From Bacillus sp. B-jedd (GTDB lineage Bacteria; Bacillota; Bacilli; Bacillales; Cytobacillaceae), in NCBI RefSeq assembly GCF_000821085.1, contig NZ_CCXR01000001.1, positions 434,001-498,000 on the forward strand: 64,000 nucleotides of DNA, given 5' to 3'. Numbering within the stretch: the first letter of the stretch is position 1; every line of letters starts with the position of its first letter. The translations under genes were made by a program, and so were the position numbers. The notes under the pieces are model-generated. The model was not told the origin of the DNA and ran no database searches. It saw only the letters and a list, made by a program, of their open reading frames with translations. Shown here one piece after another: positions 35,249-44,273 of this stretch.

Positions 35249-36037
35249 ATGAACGAGTACGATAACAACCAAAGCCAGAACTTAAGCTATTCGGATAGTG
35301 AAAAGAACAGCAAGCTGTTGAAAGGCATCGTAATCGGCGGCGTCATCGGAGGGGTCCTTACCCTACTGGATTCTTCAACACGCAACAGCTTGAAGGAAAC
35401 AGCGACAGACCTGAAAAACACCTCTAAGAGCATGTTCACGGAAGTAAAGCAAAACCCAACTGAAGTGAAGGATCAAATGATGACGCAGTTTCAGCAGGCC
35501 TCCAATGTTCTGAAGGATGCAATCGCTGACGCACAAAAACTGTACGACCGCCTGAACAGCGATCTGTTCGGCAAAGTAACAGAAGTAAAGGATATTTCCA
35601 AAGATGCTCTCGACACAGTGATGGGCTTTAAGGGCGAAGTGAAGCAAATCGGTTCAAAAGTGGCGGAAGCCGGTACTGAGCTGAAAGCCGCTGCGCCAAC
35701 TGGCTCAGGCACTGAATCATCTGACAGCTCTTCGACAAATTCTGGAGACAACACGTATCTCGGCAAGGCATCCGGATCATTGACTGGAACTAGCTCCGTA
35801 ACCGACACATCTTCCTATGGAAGCATGGGTTCAGAAACTTCTGGGCTCGGGGACAGCAGCAGTTCTGATTATGGTCTAGGCAACTCATCCGAGTCACTTG
35901 ACAACATGGACCTGACTTCAGGGGACGCAACGTTCACATCTGAAAAGTCAGGCGGCCTTGGCTACTCCAACGACAAAAGCAAGCACACAACAGGCGGCCA
36001 AGAGTCACCAAAACACGATAAAGATAAAAAATTTTAA
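35249..36037 (+). CDS. YtxH-domain general stress protein with long Ser/Gly tail
   Basis: A 262-residue protein. A single membrane segment (LLKGIVIGGVIGGVLTLL, about residues 23-40) is followed by an amphipathic helical region to about 145, then a tail of about 110 residues rich in Ser, Gly, Thr and Asp, ending in a charged Lys/His/Asp segment. The tail is disordered and low-complexity. The SigB-like promoter upstream suggests stress induction. Relatives are YtxH/YoxC-type proteins. Such proteins often resist desiccation, but that is inference. Confidence 0.75.
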   Translation: MNEYDNNQSQNLSYSDSEKNSKLLKGIVIGGVIGGVLTLLDSSTRNSLKETATDLKNTSKSMFTEVKQNPTEVKDQMMTQFQQASNVLKDAIADAQKLYDRLNSDLFGKVTEVKDISKDALDTVMGFKGEVKQIGSKVAEAGTELKAAAPTGSGTESSDSSSTNSGDNTYLGKASGSLTGTSSVTDTSSYGSMGSETSGLGDSSSSDYGLGNSSESLDNMDLTSGDATFTSEKSGGLGYSNDKSKHTTGGQESPKHDKDKKF

Positions 36038-36071
36038 TAACTAAACTTAGTTAAAGTTGAATGTTAATTTC

Positions 36072-36212
36072 CATTGAAGTTGATTGGAACAGAGGGGACT
36101 GACTCCGGCGGGATGAAGCGGCACGTGGAGACCCCTCAGGCGTCTAGGACGCCGAGGAGGCTCCACGGTCCGCCCCGCGGAAAGCACGTCCCCGGAGTGG
36201 AAATCAACAGAC
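36072..36212 (+). repeat. Bacillaceae dispersed hairpin repeat, intact copy
   Basis: About 140 bases bounded by GTTGATT and AATCAAC inverted termini. The interior GC-rich segments GGAGACCCC, CGAGGAGGCTCCAC and GCCCCGCGGAAAGC match the tandem copies at 42043-42294 in the opposite orientation and the worn copy at 22755. It contains no ORF. It fills the gap between the YtxH-like gene and the next. Confidence 0.75.
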
Positions 36213-36324
36213 CTCCATGCAATAAAAGAGCCAGCAGGTGATAAGCCTGCTGGCTTTACATATATGGGGGAAAGAATTCAACTGTTTTTCCAGGATTTTC
36301 ACCAAAAGCAAAGGCTCTTCCAAC

Positions 36325-36933
36325 TCAAAAACCTAACTTTCTAATCTCCCGCAACCCTCTGTCCACCGACGTTTCGATATAGCCAATCATTTGGCTAAAC
36401 GTAAACACTTTAAGGGGTTCGGCAAGGCTATCTTCGCTATACTCCAAATCACCCAAGACATAAGGAATGAATTCGGCGACATCGCGGGAATTTACCTCTT
36501 CAAGGTCGATGGCCCACCCGTCAGCCTGCAACGCTTCGTTAAGTTGCTGCTTAACCCCGAAATGCTCAAGCAGCTGCCCGTTTAGAAGGCAGAAATCCTC
36601 GTGGTACAACTGAAGCATTCCAGGGTCGGCTTCCAGCCTGTTCCTCAGCCAAGGCAGATAAAAACCGCTCAACCAAACTTCATCCGCGATCAAGTGGGCG
36701 TAATAACCCTGGATAAAAGGGCTGCTTTGCAAGGCACGATATTTTTGCAAAAATTCCCCATAGCCAATCCTTCGCGAATAGTCGCTAACATCTCCTCTAA
36801 AAAAATGCGATTTCTCTGATGGTGAAACGGCATCAGGAGCAATCCCCCCAAGCAAAAAAGACGGAAAGTCATTTATGTTAAGCTGCTCCGCAATCAGGTT
36901 AGCAATGATTCCATGCATAATTCGAGAACCCAA
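36325..36933 (-). CDS. Zinc-dependent phospholipase C-like hydrolase
   Basis: A 202-residue protein of the PF00882-like class: an N-terminal His (GSRIMHGIIANLIAEQ), GGIAPDAVSPSEKSHFF, and HLIADEVWLSGF, which supply the usual metal ligands His and Asp. It could be a phospholipase C or related hydrolase; the natural substrate is unclear. The TTG start at 36933 follows AGGAGA; the longer frame upstream is unlikely. It is divergent from ggt. Confidence 0.65.
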   Translation of the reverse strand: MGSRIMHGIIANLIAEQLNINDFPSFLLGGIAPDAVSPSEKSHFFRGDVSDYSRRIGYGEFLQKYRALQSSPFIQGYYAHLIADEVWLSGFYLPWLRNRLEADPGMLQLYHEDFCLLNGQLLEHFGVKQQLNEALQADGWAIDLEEVNSRDVAEFIPYVLGDLEYSEDSLAEPLKVFTFSQMIGYIETSVDRGLREIRKLGF

Positions 36934-37127
36934 GTCATTTTCTCCTCTACTATAAATGTCCTTAAGGTAAACGTAACAAATTAAATGGACGCATTCCAGT
37001 ATTTTTTCCATTAAAAGGGCTCATTCCCCAGTTTCTTTCGCCTCTGGCAGCACCGTCCAGTTTCGATAAAACGAACTGCGGGTATTTGTCTTTTAGAAGA
37101 GATGAACGAAGAGAGGGGTCGAAGATT

Positions 37128-38807
37128 TTGCCACGGACGAAAAGATGTTGTATAGAAAGAGAAACGGCGAAAGGGAAATATGGAATGGTTGCAACCGCCC
37201 ATCCGCTCGCCACGGAGATTGGCGCGAAAATCCTTGAGGAAGGCGGCAATGCGATAGATGCGGCTGTTGCGATTCAGTTTGCGCTGAATGTCGGTGAGCC
37301 GATGATGACCGGCATCGGCGGTTCAGGCTTTATGATGGTCTACCACAAGGATAGCGGGGATATAAAAATTTTCGATGGGCATTCTGAAGCCCCAGCTGGT
37401 GCGCATCCAGATATGTTCCTTGATGAGAATGGGGAAGTGATACCTTTCAGGGAGCGGTCAACCCATGCGACAGCGGTTGGCATACCGGGAATCCTGAAAG
37501 CAATGGATGCTGCGCTCAAAGAATATGGGAGCAAGCCGCTCGCTGACTTGATTGAGCCAGCTGCCCAGGCTTGTGAGGAAGGGATCCCGCTTAATTGGGT
37601 TATCCTTAATTCACTTGATGACTTCGGCTACAGGCTTGGTGATGAAGCACGGAATTTCTTTTTTGCGGAAGGAGATAAGTTCGAAGAAGGGCAATTGCTG
37701 AAGAAGCCTCATCTGGCAAAAACGTTCCGTATTTTGCAAAAAGAAGGTGTTGATGCGTTCTACGAAGGAGAAATCGCTGAAGCGATCGTCAACACTTTGC
37801 AAGGCCTCGGCGGTTTCATGACGATGGACGACCTCAAAAATTACCGTCATACGGTTGATGAACCTATTCGCGGAACGTACAAAGGTTATGAGATTGCATC
37901 AGCAAGCCCTCCGACTGCCGGAGGCCAAAGTCTGCTATATATATTAAAGTTGCTAGAGAACTTTGACTTGGCTTCCTACGGACCGAAGTCGTGGGAAAAA
38001 TACTATTTGTTTGTTGAAATCATGCGCCTTGCTTTTTCAGATAAAATTGCTTATATCGCCGATCCGAAATTCAATGATATTCCGCTTAAAGGACTTGGTG
38101 ATGAACGTTATTTGGCGGAAAGGCTGAAATATATTAATTTCGAGTTCCGCAATCCGGACATTGATTTCGGCAATCCATGGAAGTACCAGGAAGGTAAAGG
38201 CAGGCCGGTCATCAGGCAGCCGAAGGAGTCGGAAAGGTCGGAAACAACGCATTTTACCGTCACGGACCGGTGGGGGAATATCGCGGCATGTACGTCAACG
38301 GTTGAGCATCCTTTTGGCTCAGGCATCATGGTGCCGGGTTATGGATTCCTACTGAACAACGAATTGACTGACTTCGACGCGGTTCCGGGAGGGGTGAACG
38401 AGCCTGAACCAGGAAAACGCCCCGTCAGCTGTAAATGTCCGACCGTTTTGTTTAAGGACGGCAAGCCGGTATTGACGCTCGGCTCCCCGGGTGGACCGAC
38501 CATTATCGCATCCGTTTTCCAGACGATTGTGAATATCGTCGATTTCGGGATGGATTTGAAGGATGCGATTGAGGAACCACGGATATTTTCGACGCCCGGC
38601 ATGCTGCTGTCCTGGGAGCAAGGGATTGACCCGCTGGCAAAAGGGAAGCTTGAATCAATGAACTTTGAGTTTGGCGATGACCCGCATATCATTGGCAACG
38701 TTCAGGCAATCCAGTTCAATCAGGAAACAGGAGAAATGTACGGAGCGGCGGATTCAAGCCGGGAAGGCACTGCAATTGGGATTGATTTTTTGCCTGGTGT
38801 GGAATAA
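37128..38807 (+). CDS. ggt: Gamma-glutamyltransferase (YwrD-like)
   Basis: A 559-residue Ntn hydrolase. The mature small subunit would start at Thr in ETTHFTVTDRWGN, generated by autocleavage. Other motifs are GEPMMTGIGGSGFMM, ASPPTAGGQSLL and GSPGGPTIIASVFQT. It transfers or hydrolyses gamma-glutamyl groups, for example of glutathione or polyglutamate. No signal peptide is evident, so it would be cytoplasmic like YwrD. The TTG start at 37128 lies 8 bases after GAGAGGGGT; the upstream frame is longer but unsupported. Confidence 0.9.
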   Translation: MPRTKRCCIERETAKGKYGMVATAHPLATEIGAKILEEGGNAIDAAVAIQFALNVGEPMMTGIGGSGFMMVYHKDSGDIKIFDGHSEAPAGAHPDMFLDENGEVIPFRERSTHATAVGIPGILKAMDAALKEYGSKPLADLIEPAAQACEEGIPLNWVILNSLDDFGYRLGDEARNFFFAEGDKFEEGQLLKKPHLAKTFRILQKEGVDAFYEGEIAEAIVNTLQGLGGFMTMDDLKNYRHTVDEPIRGTYKGYEIASASPPTAGGQSLLYILKLLENFDLASYGPKSWEKYYLFVEIMRLAFSDKIAYIADPKFNDIPLKGLGDERYLAERLKYINFEFRNPDIDFGNPWKYQEGKGRPVIRQPKESERSETTHFTVTDRWGNIAACTSTVEHPFGSGIMVPGYGFLLNNELTDFDAVPGGVNEPEPGKRPVSCKCPTVLFKDGKPVLTLGSPGGPTIIASVFQTIVNIVDFGMDLKDAIEEPRIFSTPGMLLSWEQGIDPLAKGKLESMNFEFGDDPHIIGNVQAIQFNQETGEMYGAADSSREGTAIGIDFLPGVE

Positions 38808-38870
38808 TACGACTAGAAAAACTCTTCGTTTTCGGGTAGGATGGTAAACGAGACGAAAGGAGCGAACCAC

Positions 38871-39056
38871 TTGGGCAAAGACATTAACGACAAAGACACG
38901 CAGGTTACCTTCCTGAAACAGCGGCTGAACATGTTCATGGACCTGCTTGACGCGATTGAACCGGAAGAAGCGGACGTTGACGACATCGACCGCCTGCTTG
39001 AAATCATTGACGAAATTGAATTAAAAGTACGCGAGTTCAATCACCGCGACATGTAA
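38871..39056 (+). CDS. SE1561-family small protein
   Basis: A 61-residue acidic helical protein (MGKDINDKDTQVTFLKQRL and an Asp/Glu-rich second half with DIDRLLEIIDEIE). It resembles the SE1561 family of unknown function in Firmicutes. It starts with TTG at 38871, 8 bases after AAAGGAG. A compact terminator follows. Confidence 0.75.
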   Translation: MGKDINDKDTQVTFLKQRLNMFMDLLDAIEPEEADVDDIDRLLEIIDEIELKVREFNHRDM

Positions 39057-39057
39057 A

Positions 39058-39086
39058 CCCCGCCGAGAGCGGGGTTTTATTTTTGC
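39058..39086 (+). terminator. Terminator of the SE1561-like gene
   Basis: ACCCCGC and GCGGGGT form a short stem followed by TTTATTTTTG. Confidence 0.8.
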
Positions 39087-39221
39087 AAAAATAACCGGCA
39101 AAATGTTCGATTCCGAAAGCGCTTTTATCTTTAATCCCCCGCAAGTTAGCAGTATAATGAACAAGGATGGAATTGTTTCAAAATTCACACTGGAACTGTT
39201 GGAAACAAGGGGGAGAAGACA

Positions 39222-40769
39222 GTGAACATAGAAAAATTTCAGGAAAGCATGTACAAATTAATTGTTGAAACATCAACGAAGCTGCCGAAGGATGTCCGGC
39301 GGGCAATCAAGGCCGCGGCGGAGCGGGAAAACGCCGGGACACGTTCGGCAATGAGCCTTGCGACTATTACGAACAATATTAAAATGGCGGACGAACAGGT
39401 TTCGCCGATTTGCCAGGACACAGGGCTGCCGACTTTCAAAATCAAAACTCCAGTCGGTGCCAATCAAATCGAAATGAAAGCAGCGATACAAGCCGCCATC
39501 GCTCAGGCGACAAAAGACGGAAAGCTGCGCCCGAACTCGGTCGACTCGCTAACAGGAGAAAACAGCGGGGACAACCTTGGCGGCGGAACGCCCGTTATTA
39601 AGTTCGAACAATGGGAGAAAGACTACATCGATGTCCGCCTGATCCTGAAAGGCGGCGGCTGTGAAAATAAAAATATCCAATATAGCCTTCCTTGCGAACT
39701 AGAGGGACTTGGCCGCGCAGGACGCGATCTGGATGGCATCCGTAAATGCATCATGCATTCCGTCTACCAGGCGCAGGGGCAGGGCTGCTCAGCAGGCTTT
39801 ATCGGCGTCGGTATCGGCGGTGACCGTTCATCTGGCTACGATCTCGCGAAAGAACAGCTTTTCCGTTCCAATGACGACGTAAATCCGAATGAAGACCTTC
39901 GCAAGCTTGAAGAATACGTGATTGAAAATGCAAATAAACTTGGCATTGGGACGATGGGCTTTGGCGGAGAAACAACTCTTCTTGGCTGCAAAATTGGCGT
40001 CATGAACAGGATTCCTGCCAGTTTCTTCGTATCAGTAGCCTATAATTGCTGGGCATTCCGTCGTCTCGGAGTCAATGTGCATCCTGAAACAGGTGATATT
40101 ATTGACTGGATGTACCAGGAGGGCGAGATGATTGACTTCAGGCAGGACGAAGCGCTTGCCCAACAGGAAACCGCCGCTGCCTCTGAAGGAGTCATCACAC
40201 TCCAGGCACCGATTACAGAAGAACAGATTCGCACCCTGAAGGTGGGCGATGTTGTCAAAATCACCGGCATGATGTATACAGGCCGTGATGCGATTCATAA
40301 ATATTTGTCGACCAATGAGTCGCCGGTCGATTTGGACGGGCAGGTCATCTACCATTGCGGCCCTGTCATGCTGAAGGATGGGGATGGGAAGTGGCACGTG
40401 AAAGCAGCCGGCCCGACAACGAGTATCCGCGAAGAGCCGTACCAAGGCGATATTATGAAGAAATTTGGCATTCGCGCGGTAATCGGAAAAGGCGGAATGG
40501 GCCCGAAAACCCTTGCCGCGCTTAAGGAACATGGCGGAGTTTATCTGAATGCCATCGGAGGAGCAGCGCAATATTACGCGGACTGCATTAAATCAGTCGA
40601 AGGCGTCGACTTGATGCAATTCGGGATTCCAGAAGCGATGTGGCATTTAAAGGTTGAAGGATTTACTGCTGTCGTAACCATGGACTCACACGGAAACAGC
40701 CTGCACGCAGACGTCGACAAATCATCTTTAGAAAAACTGGCGCAGTTCAAGGAGCCGGTGTTTAAATAA
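39222..40769 (+). CDS. fumA: Class I (iron-sulfur) fumarate hydratase
   Basis: A 515-residue fused class I fumarase with N-terminal (alpha) and C-terminal (beta) domains in one chain. The conserved segments are CQDTGLPTFKI, GGGCENKN, GIGGDRSSG and, in the beta half, GRDAIHKYLS and VIGKGGMGPKT. It interconverts fumarate and malate with a 4Fe-4S cluster that is oxygen-sensitive. It starts with GTG at 39222 behind AAGGGGGAG. Many Bacillaceae also carry the class II enzyme elsewhere. Terminator follows. Confidence 0.92.
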   Translation: MNIEKFQESMYKLIVETSTKLPKDVRRAIKAAAERENAGTRSAMSLATITNNIKMADEQVSPICQDTGLPTFKIKTPVGANQIEMKAAIQAAIAQATKDGKLRPNSVDSLTGENSGDNLGGGTPVIKFEQWEKDYIDVRLILKGGGCENKNIQYSLPCELEGLGRAGRDLDGIRKCIMHSVYQAQGQGCSAGFIGVGIGGDRSSGYDLAKEQLFRSNDDVNPNEDLRKLEEYVIENANKLGIGTMGFGGETTLLGCKIGVMNRIPASFFVSVAYNCWAFRRLGVNVHPETGDIIDWMYQEGEMIDFRQDEALAQQETAAASEGVITLQAPITEEQIRTLKVGDVVKITGMMYTGRDAIHKYLSTNESPVDLDGQVIYHCGPVMLKDGDGKWHVKAAGPTTSIREEPYQGDIMKKFGIRAVIGKGGMGPKTLAALKEHGGVYLNAIGGAAQYYADCIKSVEGVDLMQFGIPEAMWHLKVEGFTAVVTMDSHGNSLHADVDKSSLEKLAQFKEPVFK

Positions 40770-40774
40770 GACAG

Positions 40775-40814
40775 CAAAGAGGTGCGGAATAACTGTTTTC
40801 CGCACCTCTTTTAA
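40775..40814 (+). terminator. Terminator of fumA
   Basis: AAGAGGTGCGGA pairs with TCCGCACCTCTT around a 13-base loop, followed by TTAATAG. The next gene's ribosome site lies right after it. Confidence 0.75.
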
Positions 40815-40828
40815 TAGGAGGAAGCTTA

Positions 40829-41032
40829 ATGGCCAATCATTTAAATGAACCATTCATGTGCAAAAAATGTGGACACACGGAGATGAAAATTGGCAAAATC
40901 GGCAATTCAGGCTATGACAAGGTTAGGAAACCCGGAGCTGTCTTTTCGCTTGGGACATCCATGTTGATTACATGCTGCGCCAACTGCGGCGAAGTGGATT
41001 CCATGAGAATTGAGGACCCGACCCGCCTGTAA
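40829..41032 (+). CDS. Zinc-ribbon protein, 67 residues
   Basis: Two Cys pairs (CKKCGHTEM and CCANCGEVDS) form a zinc ribbon; the middle is basic. TAGGAGGAAG precedes the ATG. The protein is short and soluble; the family is found in many Gram-positives and has no fixed function. It may bind nucleic acid. Confidence 0.75.
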   Translation: MANHLNEPFMCKKCGHTEMKIGKIGNSGYDKVRKPGAVFSLGTSMLITCCANCGEVDSMRIEDPTRL

Positions 41033-41178
41033 GTAATCTCGTGCATTAATTTGGCGGAATTTCCCGGGAAATGCTCAATGCCGGAGAAAAGTCCGTTTTT
41101 GGAGAAAATATTGCCATCATTATTATCGAGAAGGATTCCCCACACTAAGAAAAATGAGTTTTTTGGAGGAATCCATCG

Positions 41179-41961
41179 ATGAAAAATTTATATATTTTTT
41201 TGCTGTCGGTCTGTTTAGTCTTGACGATGATTCCAGGCTTGGCCAAGGGCGAAACATCAAATACCCCTTTCGGCTGGGGATTTAAACGCGGGCAAAACGA
41301 ACAGCCGGCAGATGCAGGCTGGCAATTCGAAACGCTTCTCGACAAACATGGTGCTGTCTACAAAGGAAATCCAGGCGAGAAAATTATCTATCTTACTTTT
41401 GACAATGGATATGAAAATGGCTATACCGGCAAAGTTCTCGATGTACTCAAAAAAGAAAAGGTGCCAGCAGCCTTTTTCGTCACCGGCCATTATCTCGACA
41501 GCGCACCGGAATATGTCGAGCGGATGGTGACGGAAGGCCACATCGTCGGCAACCATTCATGGGGACATCCCGACTTCACGAAAATTCCCGACGCGCAAAT
41601 TAAAGAAGAACTTGAGAAAGTCCGTGCCGGTTACGAGGAACTGACGGGTAAAAAGAAAATGGCTTATGTCCGTCCGCCGAGGGGAACCTTCAGCGACAGG
41701 TCAATGGCGGTTAGCAAAGAAGCAGGCTATACCCATGTATTCTGGTCACTGGCATTTGTCGACTGGAACGTCAACGCTCAACGAGGCTGGCAATATTCCT
41801 ATGACAATATCATGAGGCAAATCCATCCCGGCGCCGTTATTCTTTTACACACCGTCTCAAAGGACAATGCCGATGCGCTTGAAAAAGTGATTATTGATCT
41901 TAAAGCAAAAGGATACAAATTCAAAAGCATTGACCATTTGATGAAGCAAAAGAAATCTTAA
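41179..41961 (+). CDS. pdaA: Delta-lactam-forming de-N-acetylase PdaA
   Basis: A 260-residue polysaccharide deacetylase with a signal peptide. The catalytic motif is TFDNGYENGYTGKVLD in place of the usual TFDDG, as in PdaA, plus NHSWGHPDF (zinc His pair) and RPPRGTFSDR. It deacetylates N-acetylmuramic acid so that muramic delta-lactam can form in the spore cortex, which is needed for germination. Length matches B. subtilis PdaA (YfjS), and its place near yfjP/yfjO is conserved. GGAGG precedes the ATG. Confidence 0.93.
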   Translation: MKNLYIFLLSVCLVLTMIPGLAKGETSNTPFGWGFKRGQNEQPADAGWQFETLLDKHGAVYKGNPGEKIIYLTFDNGYENGYTGKVLDVLKKEKVPAAFFVTGHYLDSAPEYVERMVTEGHIVGNHSWGHPDFTKIPDAQIKEELEKVRAGYEELTGKKKMAYVRPPRGTFSDRSMAVSKEAGYTHVFWSLAFVDWNVNAQRGWQYSYDNIMRQIHPGAVILLHTVSKDNADALEKVIIDLKAKGYKFKSIDHLMKQKKS

Positions 41962-41963
41962 AG

Positions 41964-41998
41964 GAAATGGACCTTAGCAATAGGGTCCATTTTTTATT
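41964..41998 (+). terminator. Terminator of pdaA
   Basis: AAATGGACC and GGTCCATTT, with TTTTA behind. Confidence 0.75.
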
Positions 41999-42042
41999 GG
42001 TTGTAAAAAGATAGGTATTCAAACGGGAACGAGGTGGTTGAT

Positions 42043-42294
42043 TTCCGCTCCGGGCATTTCGCTTTCCGCGGGGCATCAGTGGAGCCTCCTCGTCGCGTTG
42101 CTCCTGCGGGGTCTCCCCTTGCTGCTCTATCCCGCAGGAGTCTACATGCCTGAGCTCCAATCAACCAGTTCCGCTCCGGGCATTTCGCTTTCCGCGGGGC
42201 ATCAGTGGAGCCTCCTCGTCGCGTTGCTCCTGCGGGGTCTCCCCTTGCTGCTCTATCCCGCAGGAGTCTACATGCCTGAGCTCCAATCAACCAG
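42043..42294 (-). repeat. Two identical tandem copies (126 bases each) of the dispersed hairpin repeat
   Basis: Copies 42043-42168 and 42169-42294 appear identical by eye. Each reads, on the minus strand, as the element at 36072 (GGAGACCCC, CGAGGAGGCTCCAC, CCCCGCGGAAAGC). The 126-base unit is a multiple of three, so long frames on both strands are artefacts. No gene in 41999-42507. Confidence 0.85.
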
Positions 42295-42507
42295 TTCTTT
42301 TTATCAAATGATGTAATAACTAAGTTCAACCCATCTGAGTATTTAAAAATACCCAATATATGTTAAAGATATGGTAAAATTAAGTTGGCGAAATTTTCAG
42401 TTACAGTAGGGGGTGCCAGGAAGATTGGAATTTTCACTATTGCCAGCATGGTTAAAAAGTACATAGAGAAAAAATAGTATAAGGGATATAAAACCAAGGG
42501 GGAAATG

Positions 42508-43107
42508 ATGAGTAATTTAGTTGCAGCATCAGAAAGACGGCCTGTATTCATGATTGTTTGGGCCATCATCCTATTTGTAAGCAGTTTTTTCATGCCGTAT
42601 GTAATTGTTTTTCTAATCCATAATTCTTTTTTTCAAACAAGGGATCAATGGCTGTTTGAAGCACCGGGCTCCGGCTATGTGACCTTTATGATCGGGATGA
42701 TCTTGATTCCGATTGTGATGATCCTTCATGTTATCATTCAGTCCAAACATAACTTGAAATTCATGAGGTGGATTTCGTTAGCGGTCATCGCGCTTAGCAT
42801 CCCGTTTTTCCTGCTCGGTGCCACTCATTATTACTACATAGATAATGCAGGGCTTCATTATAATGAACTGAAAACCTTCAATAAAACAGACACATATGAT
42901 TGGGGCAGTTTAAAAGAAGTGAAGCAGGTCTATGAGGAAAGAAAGGACGACAGCAGTGTGTTTTTGGATCACTACGAATTCATAACTGCGGATGGAAAGC
43001 ATATCACGATTCCTTATAAGGCAAACCTGAGGAATGTCGAAGCGTATATCCTGGAAAAGCTGAATGAAAATAATGTTAAAGTGACTAATAATTATCCTGA
43101 GAATTAA
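42508..43107 (+). CDS. Hypothetical membrane protein with PH-like tail
   Basis: A 199-residue protein with three hydrophobic segments (about residues 14-38, 53-75 and 87-105) and a soluble C-terminal part (110-199) that alternates strands (YYYIDNAGLHYNELKTF), suggesting a small beta-rich domain. The ATG at 42508 is favoured over 42505 by spacing to AAGGGGG. No family recognised. It is followed 63 bases later by another membrane gene. Confidence 0.6.
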   Translation: MSNLVAASERRPVFMIVWAIILFVSSFFMPYVIVFLIHNSFFQTRDQWLFEAPGSGYVTFMIGMILIPIVMILHVIIQSKHNLKFMRWISLAVIALSIPFFLLGATHYYYIDNAGLHYNELKTFNKTDTYDWGSLKEVKQVYEERKDDSSVFLDHYEFITADGKHITIPYKANLRNVEAYILEKLNENNVKVTNNYPEN

Positions 43108-43170
43108 CCAGTGAGAATTGGCGATTCAGAACCCAGCCATAAAGGCATATTTTAGTATGGGGTGATTTTT

Positions 43171-43611
43171 TTGCAAAAGCAACGCGGGAAGAAATATTTG
43201 ATGTATCTACTCTGGGTCGCCGGCTTAGTCATTATATCGAAATTTGCTTTTGACTATGAAAATGTAGTGAAGAACGATTCAAGCGGAACGTTTAATTTAA
43301 CGCCGCTTATTTGGGCAAAATTTTTCAGTTCGATTATTTTCGGCCTTTATCTTTCTTTAGTACTCATTAAAAAGTGGTCTATCAAAATTAATCACGGATT
43401 ATTATGGTTTGCAGCGGTTCCCTGCTTCGTTCTTGCCATCCTACTTCCTTTAGTCGCTACTTTTGAGTACGGAGGGGGCGGGCCGGCTATGTGGGAACAC
43501 TCACTTGCCCAGTTATTGATGATTGCAATGGGGAATTCAGGCCTTTTCGGCATAGCTGCTGGGTTGACGTTGCTTCTTAGTTTCTTTGATGCCCGGCCGG
43601 AAGTGGATTGA
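43171..43611 (+). CDS. Hypothetical membrane protein
   Basis: A 146-residue protein with four hydrophobic helices. The TTG at 43171 sits 5 bases after GGGGTGA; the GTG at 43162 is inside that site. The start overlaps one of the TTTTGCAAAA palindromes. No family recognised. Terminator follows. Confidence 0.6.
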   Translation: MQKQRGKKYLMYLLWVAGLVIISKFAFDYENVVKNDSSGTFNLTPLIWAKFFSSIIFGLYLSLVLIKKWSIKINHGLLWFAAVPCFVLAILLPLVATFEYGGGGPAMWEHSLAQLLMIAMGNSGLFGIAAGLTLLLSFFDARPEVD

Positions 43612-43616
43612 GCTTG

Positions 43617-43652
43617 AAAAAGCGCATTAGTCGTAAAGATTGATGCGCTTTT
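43617..43652 (+). terminator. Terminator after the membrane protein gene
   Basis: AAAAAGCGCAT pairs with ATGCGCTTTTT, followed by TCATC. Confidence 0.8.
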
Positions 43653-43698
43653 TTCATCTTTTTCAAAAAGAAGACAAATACCCAAATAGGAGGATTTT

Positions 43699-44127
43699 AT
43701 GGGAAAGGATCATGCAAAGCGGAAGCCTGTAGGGATCATCCTTCGTATTTTAGTCGGAACAGCCATGGCACTCATGCTTGCTGGCTGCGGACTGGAAACC
43801 AAAACCCTTCCCGAATTTTATGGGAAAGACTTGGACGAAGTTTCGAAAATCGTCATATGGGACGGCAGCACGGGATATAAGAAGAAGATTACGGACAAAG
43901 CTATGATTGATAAGTTCCTGAACACAATCAATGAGATAAAGTTCATTCCAGAGGAGAATCAGGAGAAACGCGTTGGCTGGCGATATTCAATCAATCTGTA
44001 TGAAAAAGACAAACGAACCCTTCAATTCACTTTAAATGAAGTGGATGGGCATTATTATTATACAGAACCGGATATCCACCCAATTGTCGACGAATTTTAT
44101 AAAAACCTTGATGTGAAAGAGGAATAG
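43699..44127 (+). CDS. Lipoprotein of unknown function
   Basis: A 142-residue protein with an N-terminal signal ending in the lipobox LAGC (residues about 28-31) after a basic leader. The mature part is about 110 residues with beta-rich segments (KIVIWDGSTGYKKKI). AGGAGG lies before the ATG. It starts a cluster of three lipoprotein-like genes. Confidence 0.7.
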   Translation: MGKDHAKRKPVGIILRILVGTAMALMLAGCGLETKTLPEFYGKDLDEVSKIVIWDGSTGYKKKITDKAMIDKFLNTINEIKFIPEENQEKRVGWRYSINLYEKDKRTLQFTLNEVDGHYYYTEPDIHPIVDEFYKNLDVKEE

Positions 44128-44133
44128 GGGTGG

Positions 44134-44259
44134 ATGGATGAAAATGCAACTCCAAGAACCTTTGTCATTGAAGTGGAGAAAGCTGCATTGGGAAAGCTGG
44201 AAAATGTAGTGATTATTGAGGCGGGAAATAGAACGGCGGTGCCAATCGAACCAATATAA
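44134..44259 (+). CDS. Short frame, possibly a gene remnant (41 residues)
   Basis: The frame MDENATPRTFVIEVEKAALG runs to a stop at 44257. It fits the gap of 146 bases between two lipoprotein genes, and its start codon is close behind a GGGGTGG. It may be the tail of a once larger gene; I cannot place it. Confidence 0.3.
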   Translation: MDENATPRTFVIEVEKAALGKLENVVIIEAGNRTAVPIEPI

Positions 44260-44273
44260 AGGAGAGGAAAGAA

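Larger units (their letters stand above)
732..43178. repeat. Scattered iterated palindrome TTTTGCAAAA (18 sites)
   Basis: By eye the 10-base palindrome occurs at 732, 4817, 7497, 17952, 18153, 19467, 21206, 26821, 27811, 28049, 28954, 30053, 35057, 36743, 37732, 39081 and 43169 as clear sites, plus possible TTTTTGCAAAAA extensions. Some sit in coding DNA (e.g. 4817, 26821, 28954, 30053, 36743, 37732), others just after stop codons and before terminators. None was found after 48 kb. The list may miss a site. Confidence 0.7.

Noticed and set aside
42038..42356. Open frames of 92 and 120 codons with an internal duplication
   Set aside because: They lie inside the duplicated GC-rich dispersed repeat, on opposite strands, with no coding signal.
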